From Paraphysomonas bandaiensis (lineage: Eukaryota; Chrysophyceae): 64,000 nt of DNA. The notes under the pieces were generated by a model. It made no database searches. It was not told the origin of the DNA and saw only the letters and a program-made list of their open reading frames with translations. The stretch lies in the NCBI GenBank assembly GCA_965644295.1, contig CBFFRP010000379.1, positions 99,585 to 163,584 of the forward strand. The letters run 5' to 3'. Both the position numbers and the translations under genes were made by a program. The first letter of the stretch is position 1. Every line of letters starts with the position of its first letter. Positions 1-12,581 of the stretch are shown piece by piece.

Positions 1-104
1 TAAATGCTAAACATGTAGTAAATCATATGACACATGATACACAATGTATATACAATATTGATATTGTTATGCATGCTATCAGTAATTGCGATGACATTGA
101 CGAG

Positions 105-1717
105 CTAACCGATACACCAAAGAGTATTCAAGATGCTATTTCAGCTAAATATAAACAGTAGTGAATCGATGCTATCAACAGAGAAATATCCACTCTTCTC
201 AGAGGAAAGGATGCTGGAGATACACTGCGTTACCACCTGGAGCAAGAGTCATAAAAAAGGGGAAACTCATATTCAAAATAAAAAGAAAACAGAATGATAT
301 CAAATTCAAGGCTCGACTGGTCGCACAGGGTTTTACTCAAATCCAAGGCATCGATTATAATGATACATACAGCCCAGTCGCGAAGGCTACATCACTACTA
401 CGTACAATTATTGCCCATTCGACCATTATGAGACTCAGATTGCACCAAATCGATTTCACAACTGCGTACATCAATGCTGACCTCGAAGAGGACATATACA
501 TGCATCCCCCTCCTGGCACGGACGTCCCTGACGGAAAAGTCCTCAAACTGATGAAAAGCATCTATGGTCTAAAGCAAGCAGGTCTTAAGTGGTATAAGTG
601 CTGTACAAATTAATATCTAATATCTGACCCGTGTATATTCAAAAAGCAGATTAATGGCAGGATTATGCTAATAGCCATGTATGTGGATGATATTATTATA
701 GCATCTACATCATCCCACACTGATATCCAACAATTCAAAGACCATTTATCCAAAAAGTTCGAAATTACGGATCTCGGACTCTTAGATTATTACTTGGGCA
801 TTTCCATCCATCAAGACTACTTTTTGATAAGAATATCACGACTCTCAGTCAGGAGCAGTATGTCAACAAACTACTGGACAAATTCAATATGTCCAACTGT
901 AAAAACCCATGTCAACACCTATTTTACTTTCCTTCAACTATGATTTACATGAATACAATCATCTTTCAGAGTCAAATCAAAGTTATGTTCAGAATTTCCC
1001 CTACAAGGAGCTCATAGGCTGATGTATCTAGCTGTATGCACTCGACCGGATATCGCCTACGCAGTCAATACTCTCGCCAGATTTTCTGATATGCCTAATC
1101 TAACTACCTTTAATGCTGCGTTACATGTTCTTAGGTATCTCAAAGGCACTGCTAAGCAAGGATTGATATATTCTGGATCCCACATAACATTGTCAGGATA
1201 CTGCGATAGCGATTGGGCACGATGTCACCTCACTCGACGGTCCACCACAGCTTTTACATTCTTCATAAGTAATTGTCTTATATCATGGCAATCTCGATTA
1301 CAGACAACTGTGGCATTGTCATCTACTGAAACTGAGTATATGGCTTTATCGTCAGCAGCTCAGGAAGCATTATGACTACGCTCTTTATTATCAGAAATTG
1401 GTTTCAAACTTCCATTCTCAACAACTATTTGGTGCGATAATAAAGGTGCAGTCCAATTATGTTACAATCCTACTCATCATCGACGTGAACACATTGCGGA
1501 GAACATTTTGACTGTGGATCATATATCCACAAAGTCAATGTTAGCCGACCTCCTTACGAAACCACTAGGAGCAAATAACTTCCGCACATTGCGAACTACA
1601 TTGATGGGGGGAGCTGGGTTCGACATCCCATCCAGCAGCAACAGAAAGCGATCAACAACCTCAGAGACACCTAAATCACAATTACCAAGCCACAAGCGAC
1701 CTAGGTGGCTAGTTTGA
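105..1717 (+). pseudogene. Ty1/copia retrotransposon pol remnant (RT and RNase H)
   Basis: Decayed reverse transcriptase and RNase H region of a Ty1/copia element, in pieces in different frames. Near 110-200 there is the typical lead-in of copia RT, with in-frame stops after the lysine-glutamine at about 160. The frame then shifts into 161-613, which carries the RT core: an RLVAQGF-type segment, DFTTAYINADLEE around the first catalytic aspartate, and a YGLKQA segment. The catalytic YVDD box lies in 665-943. RNase H follows in 1022-1375, with TRPDIAYAVN, YCDSDWA and SSTETEYMAL motifs, then an in-frame TGA near 1375. The last part at 1508-1717 has the LADLLTKPL tail normal for copia. Gag, protease and integrase are not visible, so the copy is 5' truncated or begins outside the window. 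It is clearly inactive. Confidence 0.93.
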
Positions 1718-3831
1718 GTTACACGGAGTTTTTACCATTTTTTTTTACTTTTATTTCAATACATGATGCTGGACTAGAAGGATGGTCTCACAATATGGCA
1801 TCTCTGCAGTTCGCTTATTATTGACTAGTGACTGCTCCTCTGGTTTTTACTCTCAGTGTGTATAAGTTCATATTCTCTCTATTATCTACGGTTCACTGAT
1901 TATTTCATTGAGGGGGCGTATTAGGATTCAGCTTAATACATGATTGTATCTGTGAGTTATAATGTTCAATGAAATATACCATGAACTGAATTAGAGAGAG
2001 TATCTGTCGAAGATACGTGATCGTCATCATAACGTCGTCATTATCAGTTACACTTCTAACTATTCCGTTGTGCATGATAGCTACGTTCTATATTGTTATT
2101 CATAATTTTCACTCTATCGTGTTCATTACTTACACTATAATAATCACAACATTGTTTTACTATTATAAAGATCAATTCTTTATTATGGCTAAATAGACAA
2201 TATCGATAATTATATATCTATACATAGTGTGGTACCACCTTAATTATACTAATTAGTTACAAAAAGAGTATGTTGAGTTCTGCTATTTTAGAGCAATTGA
2301 AAGCTGTAGTTCAAAGATATTTGACATACGGCTGTTAATGGAAGAATACAGAACTAATGTCATAATAGCAATCATAGTAGTGAAAGTTATAAGATCTTGA
2401 TATCTGATATTGTATGGAAATGATTGGTAGTTGAGACAACATGAATTTGGCGATTGCTAAGTGTATTGCTCATAAGTTTATTATATGTTACTTTATGTTT
2501 CTAACTTACAATTTTATCTCATATACGATCAATATGTCAATATATACATATTCGTTAGATCTTGAACAGAAAAACTTCCAGTTATGATCCGTGTTAGGTA
2601 GAGGAGTTGAAATACCACCAGATAATATCCAGAAGACATATATAGGCAACAATGACAAAATTGGATGGTATTATCAGACATCGAGGAACTAGATACAAGC
2701 GAGCTACTACTAATTAAACAAAAGGGGGGGTATCTGCTCTCTATATCTCCATATGAAAGAGCTGAAAGCCGTTCGTAGATTAATTCAGCTACTTCCTATA
2801 AGCTTCTAGTAATAATGCTGCTTTACTTAATATATTTTTTTATATCTACTTCTCAAGTATGTACATAAGTATACAAGTATGAGATACATGCATATCAGGT
2901 GGAAGATATGATGACTTTAATACAAACAATACATCAGAAACAAGCCATAGATTTAATTAAACTTCCTGGAGCGAGATGATTCCCATCTATGTATGTATGT
3001 ATATGATGCACATGGAGCTCATCAGATCAGTTGGAGAGTATGAAGCATTATACAGTGTAGTTATAGGAGCATTCAGAGCATGAGATGGTAGACGTACATG
3101 TATGTACTGCTGTATAGGTATGAGCTCCTCTCTACTCTCTCTCTATATATATGTACACGTATATAGTGTATACATATATATGTATATACGTGTGTGTACG
3201 TTTACTAGTAACGGCCTCCTGTCAGTGTAAGTGCTACATAACCAGTCACTTATATTAAAGAATTGATATCTAGCTGCGATAATGATGCAATGTAATAGCT
3301 GGATGAACACTGTGTTGTCTCCTATCTACTGTACAGGTGAGTGATACTGTCTATGGACCATGCTAACATAATGATAGCTGCGAGCCAAGATACGCATATA
3401 TGTACAGGATAAAAACACCATATTTTTTTATGAAATACCTTGTTTTTTATGAAGTGCGCTTCTGAAATACCTTGTTTTTTTATGAAGTGCGCTTCTGAAA
3501 TAGCATATTTTTTATGTTAAATCTTACATTAAAACCCCGGTTTTAGGGCATATACTCCATCTTAATACCTTTTCTTTCTTTTGGTTTATGAATGGACAGG
3601 ACACTTCATATATAAAAATTCCAAAAATTTAATGATAAAAACCTATAAATTCTATATTTTTAGGTAAAAATATGGGTATTTTAATATTAGACTCACTGCA
3701 GTAGATGGTACAGTGATGTCCATGATATCACAGTCATATGAGTGGATGTTAACTGTTAATACCTCATATATTAGTCCTTCTACACCCCCCTTTATATCCG
3801 TCTAGCTAACAAACTGGATCAACAAACTAAA
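1718..3831. other. Gene-free stretch after the copia remnant; possible polypurine tract at 1910-1916
   Basis: No ORF of note. About 190 nt after the copia stop, a purine-rich GAGGGGGCGTATTAG lies at about 1909-1923. It resembles the polypurine tract plus LTR start of copia elements, but I could not find a matching left LTR, so no LTR is annotated. Between 3080 and 3200 there are TATA/GTAC microsatellite-like runs. A short direct repeat at 3431-3515 is listed separately. Confidence 0.4.
3431..3515. repeat. Short direct repeat, 32-33 bp period
   Basis: Three successive copies begin at about 3431, 3463 and 3496. Each starts TGAAATACC or TGAAATAGC, followed by a T run. The first two continue into GAAGTGCGCTTC, and the third is partial. 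The repeat lies 310 nt upstream of the ORF at 3832. No function is evident. Confidence 0.7.
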
Positions 3832-4206
3832 ATGAAACGAAGAGATCGAGTTCGTGAGATAAATATGCGTAATACTATCGCCCAGCATCACTCATCTAAT
3901 CAACCACAGCACACTGCTATAACAGAAGCGTTTACACCTCCCGATGACTCAGAGTCTTTATTGGGATATCCCGTATCAATGTCAGATATGAACAGACATA
4001 ATCCTACACAAAAGATGATGCGTAAGGCACGTGTTAGACAACTGATGGCTGATACGGTGTTACAGAGCGATACATCAGGGCACGTGTCTACCACTCCGTT
4101 TCAACATTTTATGCAAAGATCGTTTACAAAAGTTTTGTTTCCTATTCTGAGTTTACTTTCTTTTATATGTGTGGTAGTGTGGATTATCGATGTTGTTTTC
4201 CCATAA
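3832..4206 (+). CDS. Putative small tail-anchored membrane protein, 124 aa
   Basis: Not a family I recognise. The ORF opens with a strongly basic stretch (MKRRDRVREINMR), has a polar, Ser/Thr-rich middle, and ends in one hydrophobic segment at about residues 101-123 (VLFPILSLLSFICVVVWIID) followed by only two residues. That layout, a polar body with a single C-terminal membrane anchor, is typical of tail-anchored proteins such as SNAREs or small ER proteins, though no SNARE heptads are obvious. Codon use looks ordinary and there are no transposon motifs in it. A complementary-strand ORF at 3900-4094 looks like a shadow. It may be a real single-exon gene or the last exon of a larger one. I am moderately sure it is coding. 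Confidence 0.5.
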   Translation: MKRRDRVREINMRNTIAQHHSSNQPQHTAITEAFTPPDDSESLLGYPVSMSDMNRHNPTQKMMRKARVRQLMADTVLQSDTSGHVSTTPFQHFMQRSFTKVLFPILSLLSFICVVVWIIDVVFP

Positions 4207-4614
4207 GATTGTTCTTCTATGTATGTTCTCTTATATATACACGGACTGTGTGTGTTATATGTTGAAGTATGTACTTTACATGGTAAGAATTTCAGGATGC
4301 GAATAAGTCAATGATAGTATTTTTTATTTACCTACATGAATGCAGTTGGAGTTGAGAAGCCTCGAGCTAAAATCTGCAATACACCAATTTTATAGCGCAT
4401 AGCCAAATTGCACTGTGTACATCATAGCCACCAACGAATAGATACTAGGAATTAAAATGAATTGAAGTAGACAATTTTGTAAGCGCTAGTTGAATCGTGT
4501 TGAGAAGTTGCGACAAAATACTATTATGTTCAGCATCGATAGCTAAATAACGCCAAGAGCAGTGAAAACCTATTCTATTATTTGGGACAGCAAGTAGTAA
4601 TTGCAATTCTGCTA

Positions 4615-4982
4615 GTTGACTACAACCTACGTCAATTAATTGATACTCAGTCTTGAGTGAAATACAAAGTAGCATGAAACACTTGCATGCCACAACCAAT
4701 AAGGTTCTTGAAAGGTTATTCAGTAGAGCTAAGATTGTTATGACGGATTTGCGCAAGAGTATGACTCCTCGGCATTTGGAGTTACTGATGTTTTTACGCA
4801 TGAACCGTCGCCTCTGGAATGAAAAGACAGTTGAGGTAGCTATATTGGCAGCTAATGTAGTTTAGTATGAAATAATTGCAATTAAGTGCAATAGTTGAAA
4901 TTGAAACAGCAAGTAATAATTGCAATTATAATTGACTACAACCTGCGTCAATTAATTGACAATTAATTGATACGCAGCCCTG
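4615..4982 (+). mobile_element. hAT transposon fragment (family A), C-terminal transposase piece plus right terminus
   Basis: The ORF at 4653-4865 encodes the hAT C-terminal dimerisation signature (VLERLFSRAKIVMTDLRKS, then LLMFLRMNRRLWN), which ends shortly before the element terminus. The right end, at about 4950-4982, is an AT-rich run followed by GATACGCAGCCCTG. The same transposase tail and terminus occur at 18.7-18.98 kb, which defines a family. A terminus-like copy at about 4620-4655 suggests another end abuts it on the left. The rest of the transposase is missing, so this copy is dead. Confidence 0.75.
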
Positions 4983-5252
4983 CAAAGTACAATACACAGG
5001 CTTCAACAAAACGATCAATACTTCTACAAGTTCCTGGTTTCCAATTTCCAAAGAACGAACGCACATGTCCTCGTAATATAATAATGACGCATAACTCACA
5101 TCGCATATACAATTATTAGTAATTAGTATCAGTCAGGATGTCATCAAGAAAAGAAAATACTATTTAACTCACATTGTCAAATACAAGTTACATATATGTG
5201 AAGCTTCAATATAGAAAATATATGTCGAATTGCCAAGTTACAAGAAATAATT

Positions 5253-7997
5253 TTAGATTCTAGTCTGGACTTTACTTCCTGATACAGCTTCACGCCGTTC
5301 AGAAGACTTCCTAGAAGACTTTCGGGATGCAGCCGTTTTGGACGCAGTAGGTTTCCCTCGTGATATGTACTGCGTGTTGGCAGTGTCACACTCATAACAC
5401 ACACTAAGAAGACATATTAACCCATCCACATATTCCTTATATAATGGCCCGCCGGGCGATTTTGATTGCATAGATTCATTGTCAGTCCCTTGTGAACAGA
5501 GTACAGCAACACTCTCCACTCCTTCAACACATTCTTCTAGCATCTGTAAGATATCATCCCTGTACAAGCGATTGTTTTCCTCCACACCGAGCCATAGTGT
5601 GCCAACAAGCACTCGTTGCAGGTACGTAGTGATGGAGATTAGGGTTCGCATCAGGAGTTCCTGCGGGGCAATCGGGTGTGTGTGAGAATACAGAAAGAGG
5701 CATATCTCATCATACGACGTATCCATCTTATTGTGCGCAAGCAACAGAAACTCAACCAGAGCATTTATAGTCGGCCAAGATACATCTTCATAGAAGCGGC
5801 ATTCAGGTCCCGCGTTTTCTATCCTAAGTGCCTGCATATGCGCGTATAAACTCACGAGAGCACAATATCCATCGACATTCCAGTCACTCGCACGAGGAAG
5901 GAAGACCACACCCTTAGTGCTCTGAATGGCAGGTAAAATACCAGTGTGAAGTGAACGCAACCCATCAAGCGACAATTGCATATTCTCATCACCACGTACA
6001 CAATCACTAATACGTTTCATTTGAAGCGATTGCAAACTTAATAGCGACGCAATCACCCCATACAATGCAGCCATCACTGTACGCATCCCACTCGACATGT
6101 CCAAGGGTAACAAGGATTTCAACGATTCCATAAAACTCAACGCCATGTTTAGGGTGTTCGAGAGTACTGTACACCTATCAAATGTACTGGTGCTATCATG
6201 AGCCTCCACTGAGCAATGACGACAAAACGAACCTTCTACACTACTATCGGAGGAACTAGAAACCTCATTATGCCGAATACACAGCATGGCAACAATACAA
6301 AACACACGCATGGGGGCTATTAGTTCCACTACACACGACTCGACGCTATGATTATCATTATTCAGACCGGAAAGTTGAAAGTTCAGTCCACTAGCTAGGG
6401 AATGGATGGGACATACAGAAAGTGAGGTGTCGTTGAAAATATCGGCTGAACTTTCTGTTAATCTACACCTTCCGCAACAGATACAAGTATCATCATCGAG
6501 AACTTTGTTGAATGAAATCATACCCACTATAGCGGTGGGTTCCAAGTGGCAGCACAGAACCAACGTGTCACATGCAGCCTCAACATGCTTCACATCAGCT
6601 ACAGCTGTGTTTCCGCTGTCCGCATCAGAACGGTGGGAGCAAACATGGATCAGTTCTCTAAGCAGACGATGACTCTGTTGCGAAAAAATCTCACCCCATT
6701 CAGCTTGAGATACAGCTGGAACAGGTTTCTCAAGGATATCAACAAGTGTGGTTCTTAAGGTTTCAATATCAGATATTGAGTGAAGATATTGTAGCCCATT
6801 AAAGACTGTCGGCATCGTTCGATCTGACGCTGCCAGCGTAGTCGGAATCCGTCCCTCAGACGTCCGTGGGCGCGTAGAACTCTCAGGATAGGAGTGGCGG
6901 CCCTTGCGCGGTTTCGAAACAATATTTGTGTTGTTTTTACCGCCTTTCTGGCTTACTCTAGACAACAATTTGTCCGGATACGATAGCCTTAAAGTTGATA
7001 TTGCGCCAGTAAATTGTGAGACCAAGTCTTCTGAGGACTCATCCACGCACTCATCCTGACTGTACTTCATGACAATATTTTCCCTCACAGGCTTACATTC
7101 ACTTTCAGGGAAACTCCCGGTACGTAGATCTTTTTGAGTTTGTAATGGCACCTTCTCTTTCTTATTGACAGAAGAACCCTGAGTTGTTGCGATCAAATAC
7201 ATCGAGATAATATGTCCAGATGCATCTTCTACAACTGTTAAAACACCTGGTGAAGGGTCAGGAACAGACCATGTTGCTGGTCCGAGATTTTCGCCTTCAA
7301 CCCTGCAAAAATAGGGGACAGCAGATGCTGGATTGGTATCGAACACAGGAATCTCTTCTGGCCACCAGTATACATCGTCCGGTACTGAATGGTTCCGTCG
7401 ATCCGATTGATTGTGGGCAGTGGTCGGGCGGCGAGCGTAGCATATAAGCCATCGATCAACAGTTGGTGAGATATTCTTTGAGTTGTTAGGGTATGTAAAA
7501 GGGAATGGTACAAGTCCTCTATCCACTAGCGATTGAGACAACACAGTTTTACGACTACTGGCATGAAAAAAGGCTGGAACTATAGTGTTATCTTGTTCAT
7601 TCGAGTTGATACGCTGTGATGTCCATATATTGTTTCCACTCTCTAGTATATGATAACAAGGTACCCAAAGAGGGTTCATAGTATCCAAATCACTATCTAA
7701 TAATTGTGTATGTGGCATTAACTTTGTATCATATGTGGATTTATTCCATGACTTTCTTCTTCTTTGTGTAGTTTGTTTACTTTTTTTCTCATTCTCAGAT
7801 ATTTTTTCTTTATTTCTATTAATACAAAAATTAATTCCATTTGGTCGTATTGTCCATTCCGTTAATTGAGATGATTCCGAGATAGTTTCATCTAATTGAC
7901 GTCGTCTTGAATCGCCGATAGGATATGATACACGTTTTGTATTCGCAATTTGTATGGGATTACCTCTATCCCACTGTTTTCTATGTTTTTTAGGCAT
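5253..7997 (-). CDS. Unrecognised 914-aa protein, single exon
   Basis: A long intron-free ORF, and by length a real gene. I do not recognise its family. The first 100 residues are basic and Asn/Lys/Arg-rich (MPKKHRKQWDRG and a KKSKQTTQRRRK patch), as in a nuclear or nucleolar protein. Residues about 200-260 form a Trp/Pro-rich segment (YWWPEEIPVF, ATWSVPDPSPG). The centre is low complexity and Ser-rich. The C-terminal half is mostly predicted helical, with cysteine-rich patches (CICCGRC at about 545; FCRHC at about 635) that could bind metal. The extreme C-terminus is basic and Ser-rich (SRKSSRKSSERRE). It is divergently arranged with CUL1, 627 nt apart, so the two may share a promoter region. 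Start chosen at the first ATG of the open frame (7997). Confidence 0.72.
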   Translation of the reverse strand: MPKKHRKQWDRGNPIQIANTKRVSYPIGDSRRRQLDETISESSQLTEWTIRPNGINFCINRNKEKISENEKKSKQTTQRRRKSWNKSTYDTKLMPHTQLLDSDLDTMNPLWVPCYHILESGNNIWTSQRINSNEQDNTIVPAFFHASSRKTVLSQSLVDRGLVPFPFTYPNNSKNISPTVDRWLICYARRPTTAHNQSDRRNHSVPDDVYWWPEEIPVFDTNPASAVPYFCRVEGENLGPATWSVPDPSPGVLTVVEDASGHIISMYLIATTQGSSVNKKEKVPLQTQKDLRTGSFPESECKPVRENIVMKYSQDECVDESSEDLVSQFTGAISTLRLSYPDKLLSRVSQKGGKNNTNIVSKPRKGRHSYPESSTRPRTSEGRIPTTLAASDRTMPTVFNGLQYLHSISDIETLRTTLVDILEKPVPAVSQAEWGEIFSQQSHRLLRELIHVCSHRSDADSGNTAVADVKHVEAACDTLVLCCHLEPTAIVGMISFNKVLDDDTCICCGRCRLTESSADIFNDTSLSVCPIHSLASGLNFQLSGLNNDNHSVESCVVELIAPMRVFCIVAMLCIRHNEVSSSSDSSVEGSFCRHCSVEAHDSTSTFDRCTVLSNTLNMALSFMESLKSLLPLDMSSGMRTVMAALYGVIASLLSLQSLQMKRISDCVRGDENMQLSLDGLRSLHTGILPAIQSTKGVVFLPRASDWNVDGYCALVSLYAHMQALRIENAGPECRFYEDVSWPTINALVEFLLLAHNKMDTSYDEICLFLYSHTHPIAPQELLMRTLISITTYLQRVLVGTLWLGVEENNRLYRDDILQMLEECVEGVESVAVLCSQGTDNESMQSKSPGGPLYKEYVDGLICLLSVCYECDTANTQYISRGKPTASKTAASRKSSRKSSERREAVSGSKVQTRI

Positions 7998-8624
7998 TTA
8001 ATTGAATATATTTATCATTTAATGAATTCTAGATATAGATTTTATTAAAGTATGAATGTAGACGTTGATTGATATTTGTAGTAACACTCTATAGGTGTTG
8101 GTAGAGATGAGAATATAGATAACAGGTATAAAAATCGCCACTTTTTATATCATAAACTACTATAATTCTAAGATCTTACACTTCTGACATCCTGAAAAAC
8201 GTCAGATTTTTACATAACAGTATTCTTGTCATTGAAAATCCATTGTTTTCTCACTCTACACTATAACTCCTTGTTTTCTCCATAACATAAGCTCGAAAAC
8301 TAGACTTTTCCACACTTTGACCTTATTCCAAAAATGTTTTGATAGAATATTTTTTCGTTCTTTTACGGTCATTTTCCTCGAAAGAATTTCCTATAGGCAA
8401 CACTTTTTTTTTGATGGGATACATACATACATACACGCTTCTACACATACAGGTACATACACAGGAAGAGTATGCTGGATGTGCCTATATATATATACCT
8501 ACAGATGACTGTATGTATGTGTATATTACTATAAGAGTATATATAACACACATATATATACATACATATACATACTAACCTCACTATTAATATATAAAAC
8601 TACAAGATATTTATTAGATAAATA
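7998..8624. other. Divergent intergenic region between the 914-aa gene and CUL1
   Basis: This AT-rich 627-nt spacer must hold both promoters. It contains several TTTTC/GAAAA runs and, at 8420-8580, CATA/TATG microsatellite-like tracts. No clear TATA box or known element can be assigned. Confidence 0.5.
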
Positions 8625-11600
8625 ATGAGTGATATCGGTGTCATTATCGACCTTGAGGTCGGATGGAATGAAGAGATTATGCGTAAAGCTATTGAACCTC
8701 TTAAAGTAAAGTGACTCTACTTATATATGTATGTATGTATTTATATGGTACACAGGCGATACTTGATGAAGGAATTAAACGTAGTCCGTTTACTTATAAG
8801 GAATATACAGCAACATATACGTGAGTGGTCATATATAATTGAAGTACATTGACTGTTACTGTATACACTGTATGCATGTATGTATGTATCATCTAATGCC
8901 TTTCTTTAGTATTTGCTACAATATGTGTACCCAGAGATCCCCTTTTAATTGGTCCGAGCAACTATATGAAAGACATGGAGAGGTATATTATGCAGTTGAT
9001 AATACTTTTGTGTTCAAGTTATTTGATTTTCATATACCACTCATTTTATGGTTTGGCTTGCAGACGATTGCCAAATATTTGAATGACACTGTCCTTCCAG
9101 CACTTCGGAATCGACACGATATATTTTTACTGCAGGAGCTTGTGCGACGATGGCAAAATCACAAAATTATGAATAAGTGGATGCAAAAGTTTTTTATGTA
9201 TCTGGTAGGACCATGCATCCCACAGACGTGGACTATATATATATACGAAGCATGAATAGAAACGTATTTGAAATTAGATAGTTAATGTTTTTTTGTAGGA
9301 CCGATATCATGTTAAGTACAACTCGTTACCTCCGTTGAAAGAAGCAGGACTGCATCATTTCAAAACGGTGGTTTATGAAGCAGTGAAAAAAGACGTCGCC
9401 AGTGGCATCCTGGCAATGATAAACGAGGTCGGTTTTGTATAATGTTTACTTTTCTTTGGGAATGTATTTTACAATCGATGCACATAACTAATAGTACTGT
9501 GCATAATTGTAGGAGAGAGAGAATGTGGTCGTCGACAGGGATCTTATCCGCTCTTGCGTTGACCTGTTCGAAAGCATGGGAATGGGAAGCATAGATGTTT
9601 ATGAGAACGATTTGGAGAAGTACCTCTTAGAGTCATCAAAGTAATCCACAACATTCGTGTGCCATATATTGCAACACTTTTCACATAATAATATATATAC
9701 ATTTATGAATTGCATGTGCGTACTCTACGCTAATTGATGTGTGCAGAGAATACTACGCACGAAAGGCGGAGTTGTGGATGGAAACAGACTCGACACCTAT
9801 TTACCTCGTTAAGGCCGAAAAGGCTTTAGAGAGTGAACGAGAGCGTGTGGTTAACTATCTTAACGTACTATCAGAGCCCAAGCTGTTAGGTGTAATAGAG
9901 ACTGAGCTATTGGAGAAGAAGGAAAGAATGTTGCTCGAGAAAGAGGGCTCGGGTATGAGAGCTCTCTTAATAAACGACAAGGTTCGTAACATATGTGGTG
10001 GAGGTATTTATGGTGTTGAAGTATATTCTGTGCATGAAGGAATACTTAAGAACGTGTTCTGAATACACTATATGTAATGCTATTCTACTGTACCTAGTTG
10101 TATTGTCATCCCTGTGATCTATTTTAACCGATGTATTTGCTCCTAAATGCAGGATGAAGATCTCACCCGCATGTTCCGATTATTCAGTCGCGTCAGGGAT
10201 GGAGGTCTGAACCCAATGGCTGAAATATTCCGTGATCATATCGTAAGTCTTGGCATGGAGTGTGTTAATGCGCGGCGAGCTCGAATTGACAGTCTGAAAG
10301 AAAGAGAGAAGGAGTCCAGTAACGATCCGCAATTCATAAAAGACTTATTGGCCCTGCATGATAAGTATCTGGGAATGGTGGATAATCAGTTTAAAGGTCA
10401 TGCATTGTTCCAGAAAGCTCTTAAAGATGCCTTTGCCGAGGCAGTCAATAAAGATGTAGGAAAACACAAGAATGCGGACTTACTATCGTCTTTCTGCGAC
10501 CAGCTATTGAAAACTGGTGGAGAAAAGTTAGGGGAAGACGAAGTCGAATCGTATCTGGAGAAAGTGGTTCAGTTATTCTCTTATCTTGGAGATAAAGACA
10601 TGTATGCAGAAATATATAGGTACGAAGTCTTGCCTTTTGTTAAACTGAGAGAAAACATTTAGACTGGCGTAGTAGCTACGGCAATACCTGCTTGGACGAT
10701 GTTGTATGACATGCTTTTGTCGCTATACAGGTCTCAGTTAGCTCGCCGCTTATTAAATCAAAGGTCAGCATCGGACGACATGGAGCGACTTATGATAAGT
10801 AAACTAAAGCTCCGCTGTGGAAGTCAGTTCACGGGGAAAATGGAAGGCATGTTGACAGATCTGTCCATTGGGGCTGACCATCAGGTATGCCCAAAGACAG
10901 CGAGAACACATGTATCTAGTCGATGTATTATATGTTTTTTTCTTGTGCGCGATGCAGATAACGTTACTGTTGCATATGTACAGCAATCTTTTGATTCATA
11001 CTGCCGAGATGGTAGTCGCCTTGCTTTCGCCGGACCAATGGAGTTCAGTGCTCAAGTATTAACGATTTCCTATTGGCCGAGTTATAAAACCTACGACGTT
11101 GTTTTGCCCAATATAATGGCAAAGTGCTGTCAGGTCAGTAGATTTCGCATGGGCACATATATTTGCAAAGAATACGTTGTATAATGCGTGCGTATACCAT
11201 TGCGTGTTAAACTCTTTGCATGCAGGTTTTCACCGAATTTTACGAGGTGGAGACTTCAAAGCGACGCCTTCAGTGGGTGCACAGCCTGGGTGATGCCATT
11301 GTGAAAGGTATCTACAAGACTAGATCATACGACTTTCAGATATCCACCCTGCAAGCGGCCGCTCTACTTGCGTTTTCTTCGACTGACGGGGAAAGTATAA
11401 CGCTATCGTACACTGATTTAGGTACTTCTATGCGTAGCTTATATATTACACTATATTTTCAATGCGGTGCTGTTTTCATATACTGTGAGAATACGTGGTT
11501 GTAGTACGGAACGTGTGTCTAAATGAGTCTTGACGCAGCGAATATGCTACACTTGCCTGATGAGGCTCTCAAGCGTGTCTTGCACTCCCTGTCGTGTGGA

Positions 11601-12260
11601 AAGTACAAGATTCTGAAAAAAGATGGTCCACCAAGTGCAATTCGCTCTACCGACACATTCACAACTAATAACACTTTTAGGTATACAACGTCATTATATT
11701 ATTACATTTTGCCTATATAAGGCGTGTACTGGGATATATGTTGATATTATATTTTGGAAGCGGATATATGTGATTGCGTATATATATCTACATGTGCAAT
11801 GAATATTTGTGTGCACAAGTGTATTATGCGTGGTAACTAAATTCCCTGTTTTAGCTCAAAGAGCCTTCGATTTCGTGTACCCATTGCTGCGCTGGAGGAA
11901 TCACATAACCCCAAAAGGCTAGAAGATGATAGGGGACACACGATTGAGGCTGCTATAGTGCGTATTATGAAGGCACGCAAGACTCTCTCACATCAGCAGC
12001 TTATTGCCGAAGTACTGACCCAGCTCTCGTTTTTCAGACCCGATGTTAAGGTGCGCACACCTTATTGTATAGTGTTCTAATGCAGTATGTATGAATATTT
12101 GCTTTGTTCTGTTCCGTGGTGTTTGTTCCAAAAATACTTTTATATGAACTTATATGTCAATGTGATACAGAAAGTGCGCCGTCACATTGAAGCGTTAATT
12201 GAAAGGGAATATTTGGAGAGAGATCAAGATAATAGGGACATTTACAAATACCTCGCATAG
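8625..12260 (+). CDS. CUL1: Cullin-1, scaffold of SCF ubiquitin ligases
   Basis: Scaffold subunit of SCF-type E3 ubiquitin ligases. The N-terminal half binds the SKP1/F-box module and the C-terminal half binds RBX1. Fourteen exons join in frame to about 748 aa, the normal cullin length: 8625-8705, 8756-8820, 8910-8982, 9064-9204, 9299-9427, 9513-9640, 9747-9981, 10153-10619, 10731-10884, 10984-11133, 11226-11421, 11539-11680, 11855-12050, 12171-12260. All introns are GT-AG. It looks like CUL1 rather than CUL3 or CUL4: IDLEVGW at the start, [19 protein letters not shown], then [24 protein letters not shown] and the cullin-homology segment ARRLL...[10 protein letters not shown]. The neddylation site is intact in exon 13 (VRIMKARK, Lys about 693), and the C-terminal winged helix ends DIYKYLA. 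Exon 10 has a weaker acceptor, so its start is the least certain junction. Confidence 0.95.
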
Positions 12261-12581
12261 CGTTAGTACCTGTGGGCGTGGGCGGGAGAAGTTATTACGA
12301 AGAGCATATTAGTGGTGTACCGTCCTGTCTGTAGCAAGAGAATAACTACCTGTGATAGTTAGCTGACTCTACCCTGACAAAGAGATGAGTTTTAGGTTCT
12401 TGCGACATTGAGGAACATAGATAGCATAATGAGATAAGGCAATTACAGTAATGCAATATAGTTGTTAGTGGAATAGTAGTCCAAATGCTAATATATTCAC
12501 GTGCCACTTGCTCTGATGAAAAGCGGCTATCACGAATTCATGTATCTAGTCTTTAGTCTTTATCAGCAACGTATTGCCAGC

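Noticed and set aside
1900-2100. 3' LTR of the copia element
   Set aside because: A polypurine-like tract exists, but no second LTR copy or TG...CA boundary could be matched.
8317-8578. Short ORFs upstream of CUL1
   Set aside because: Microsatellite-driven and overlapping in two frames; no conserved motif.
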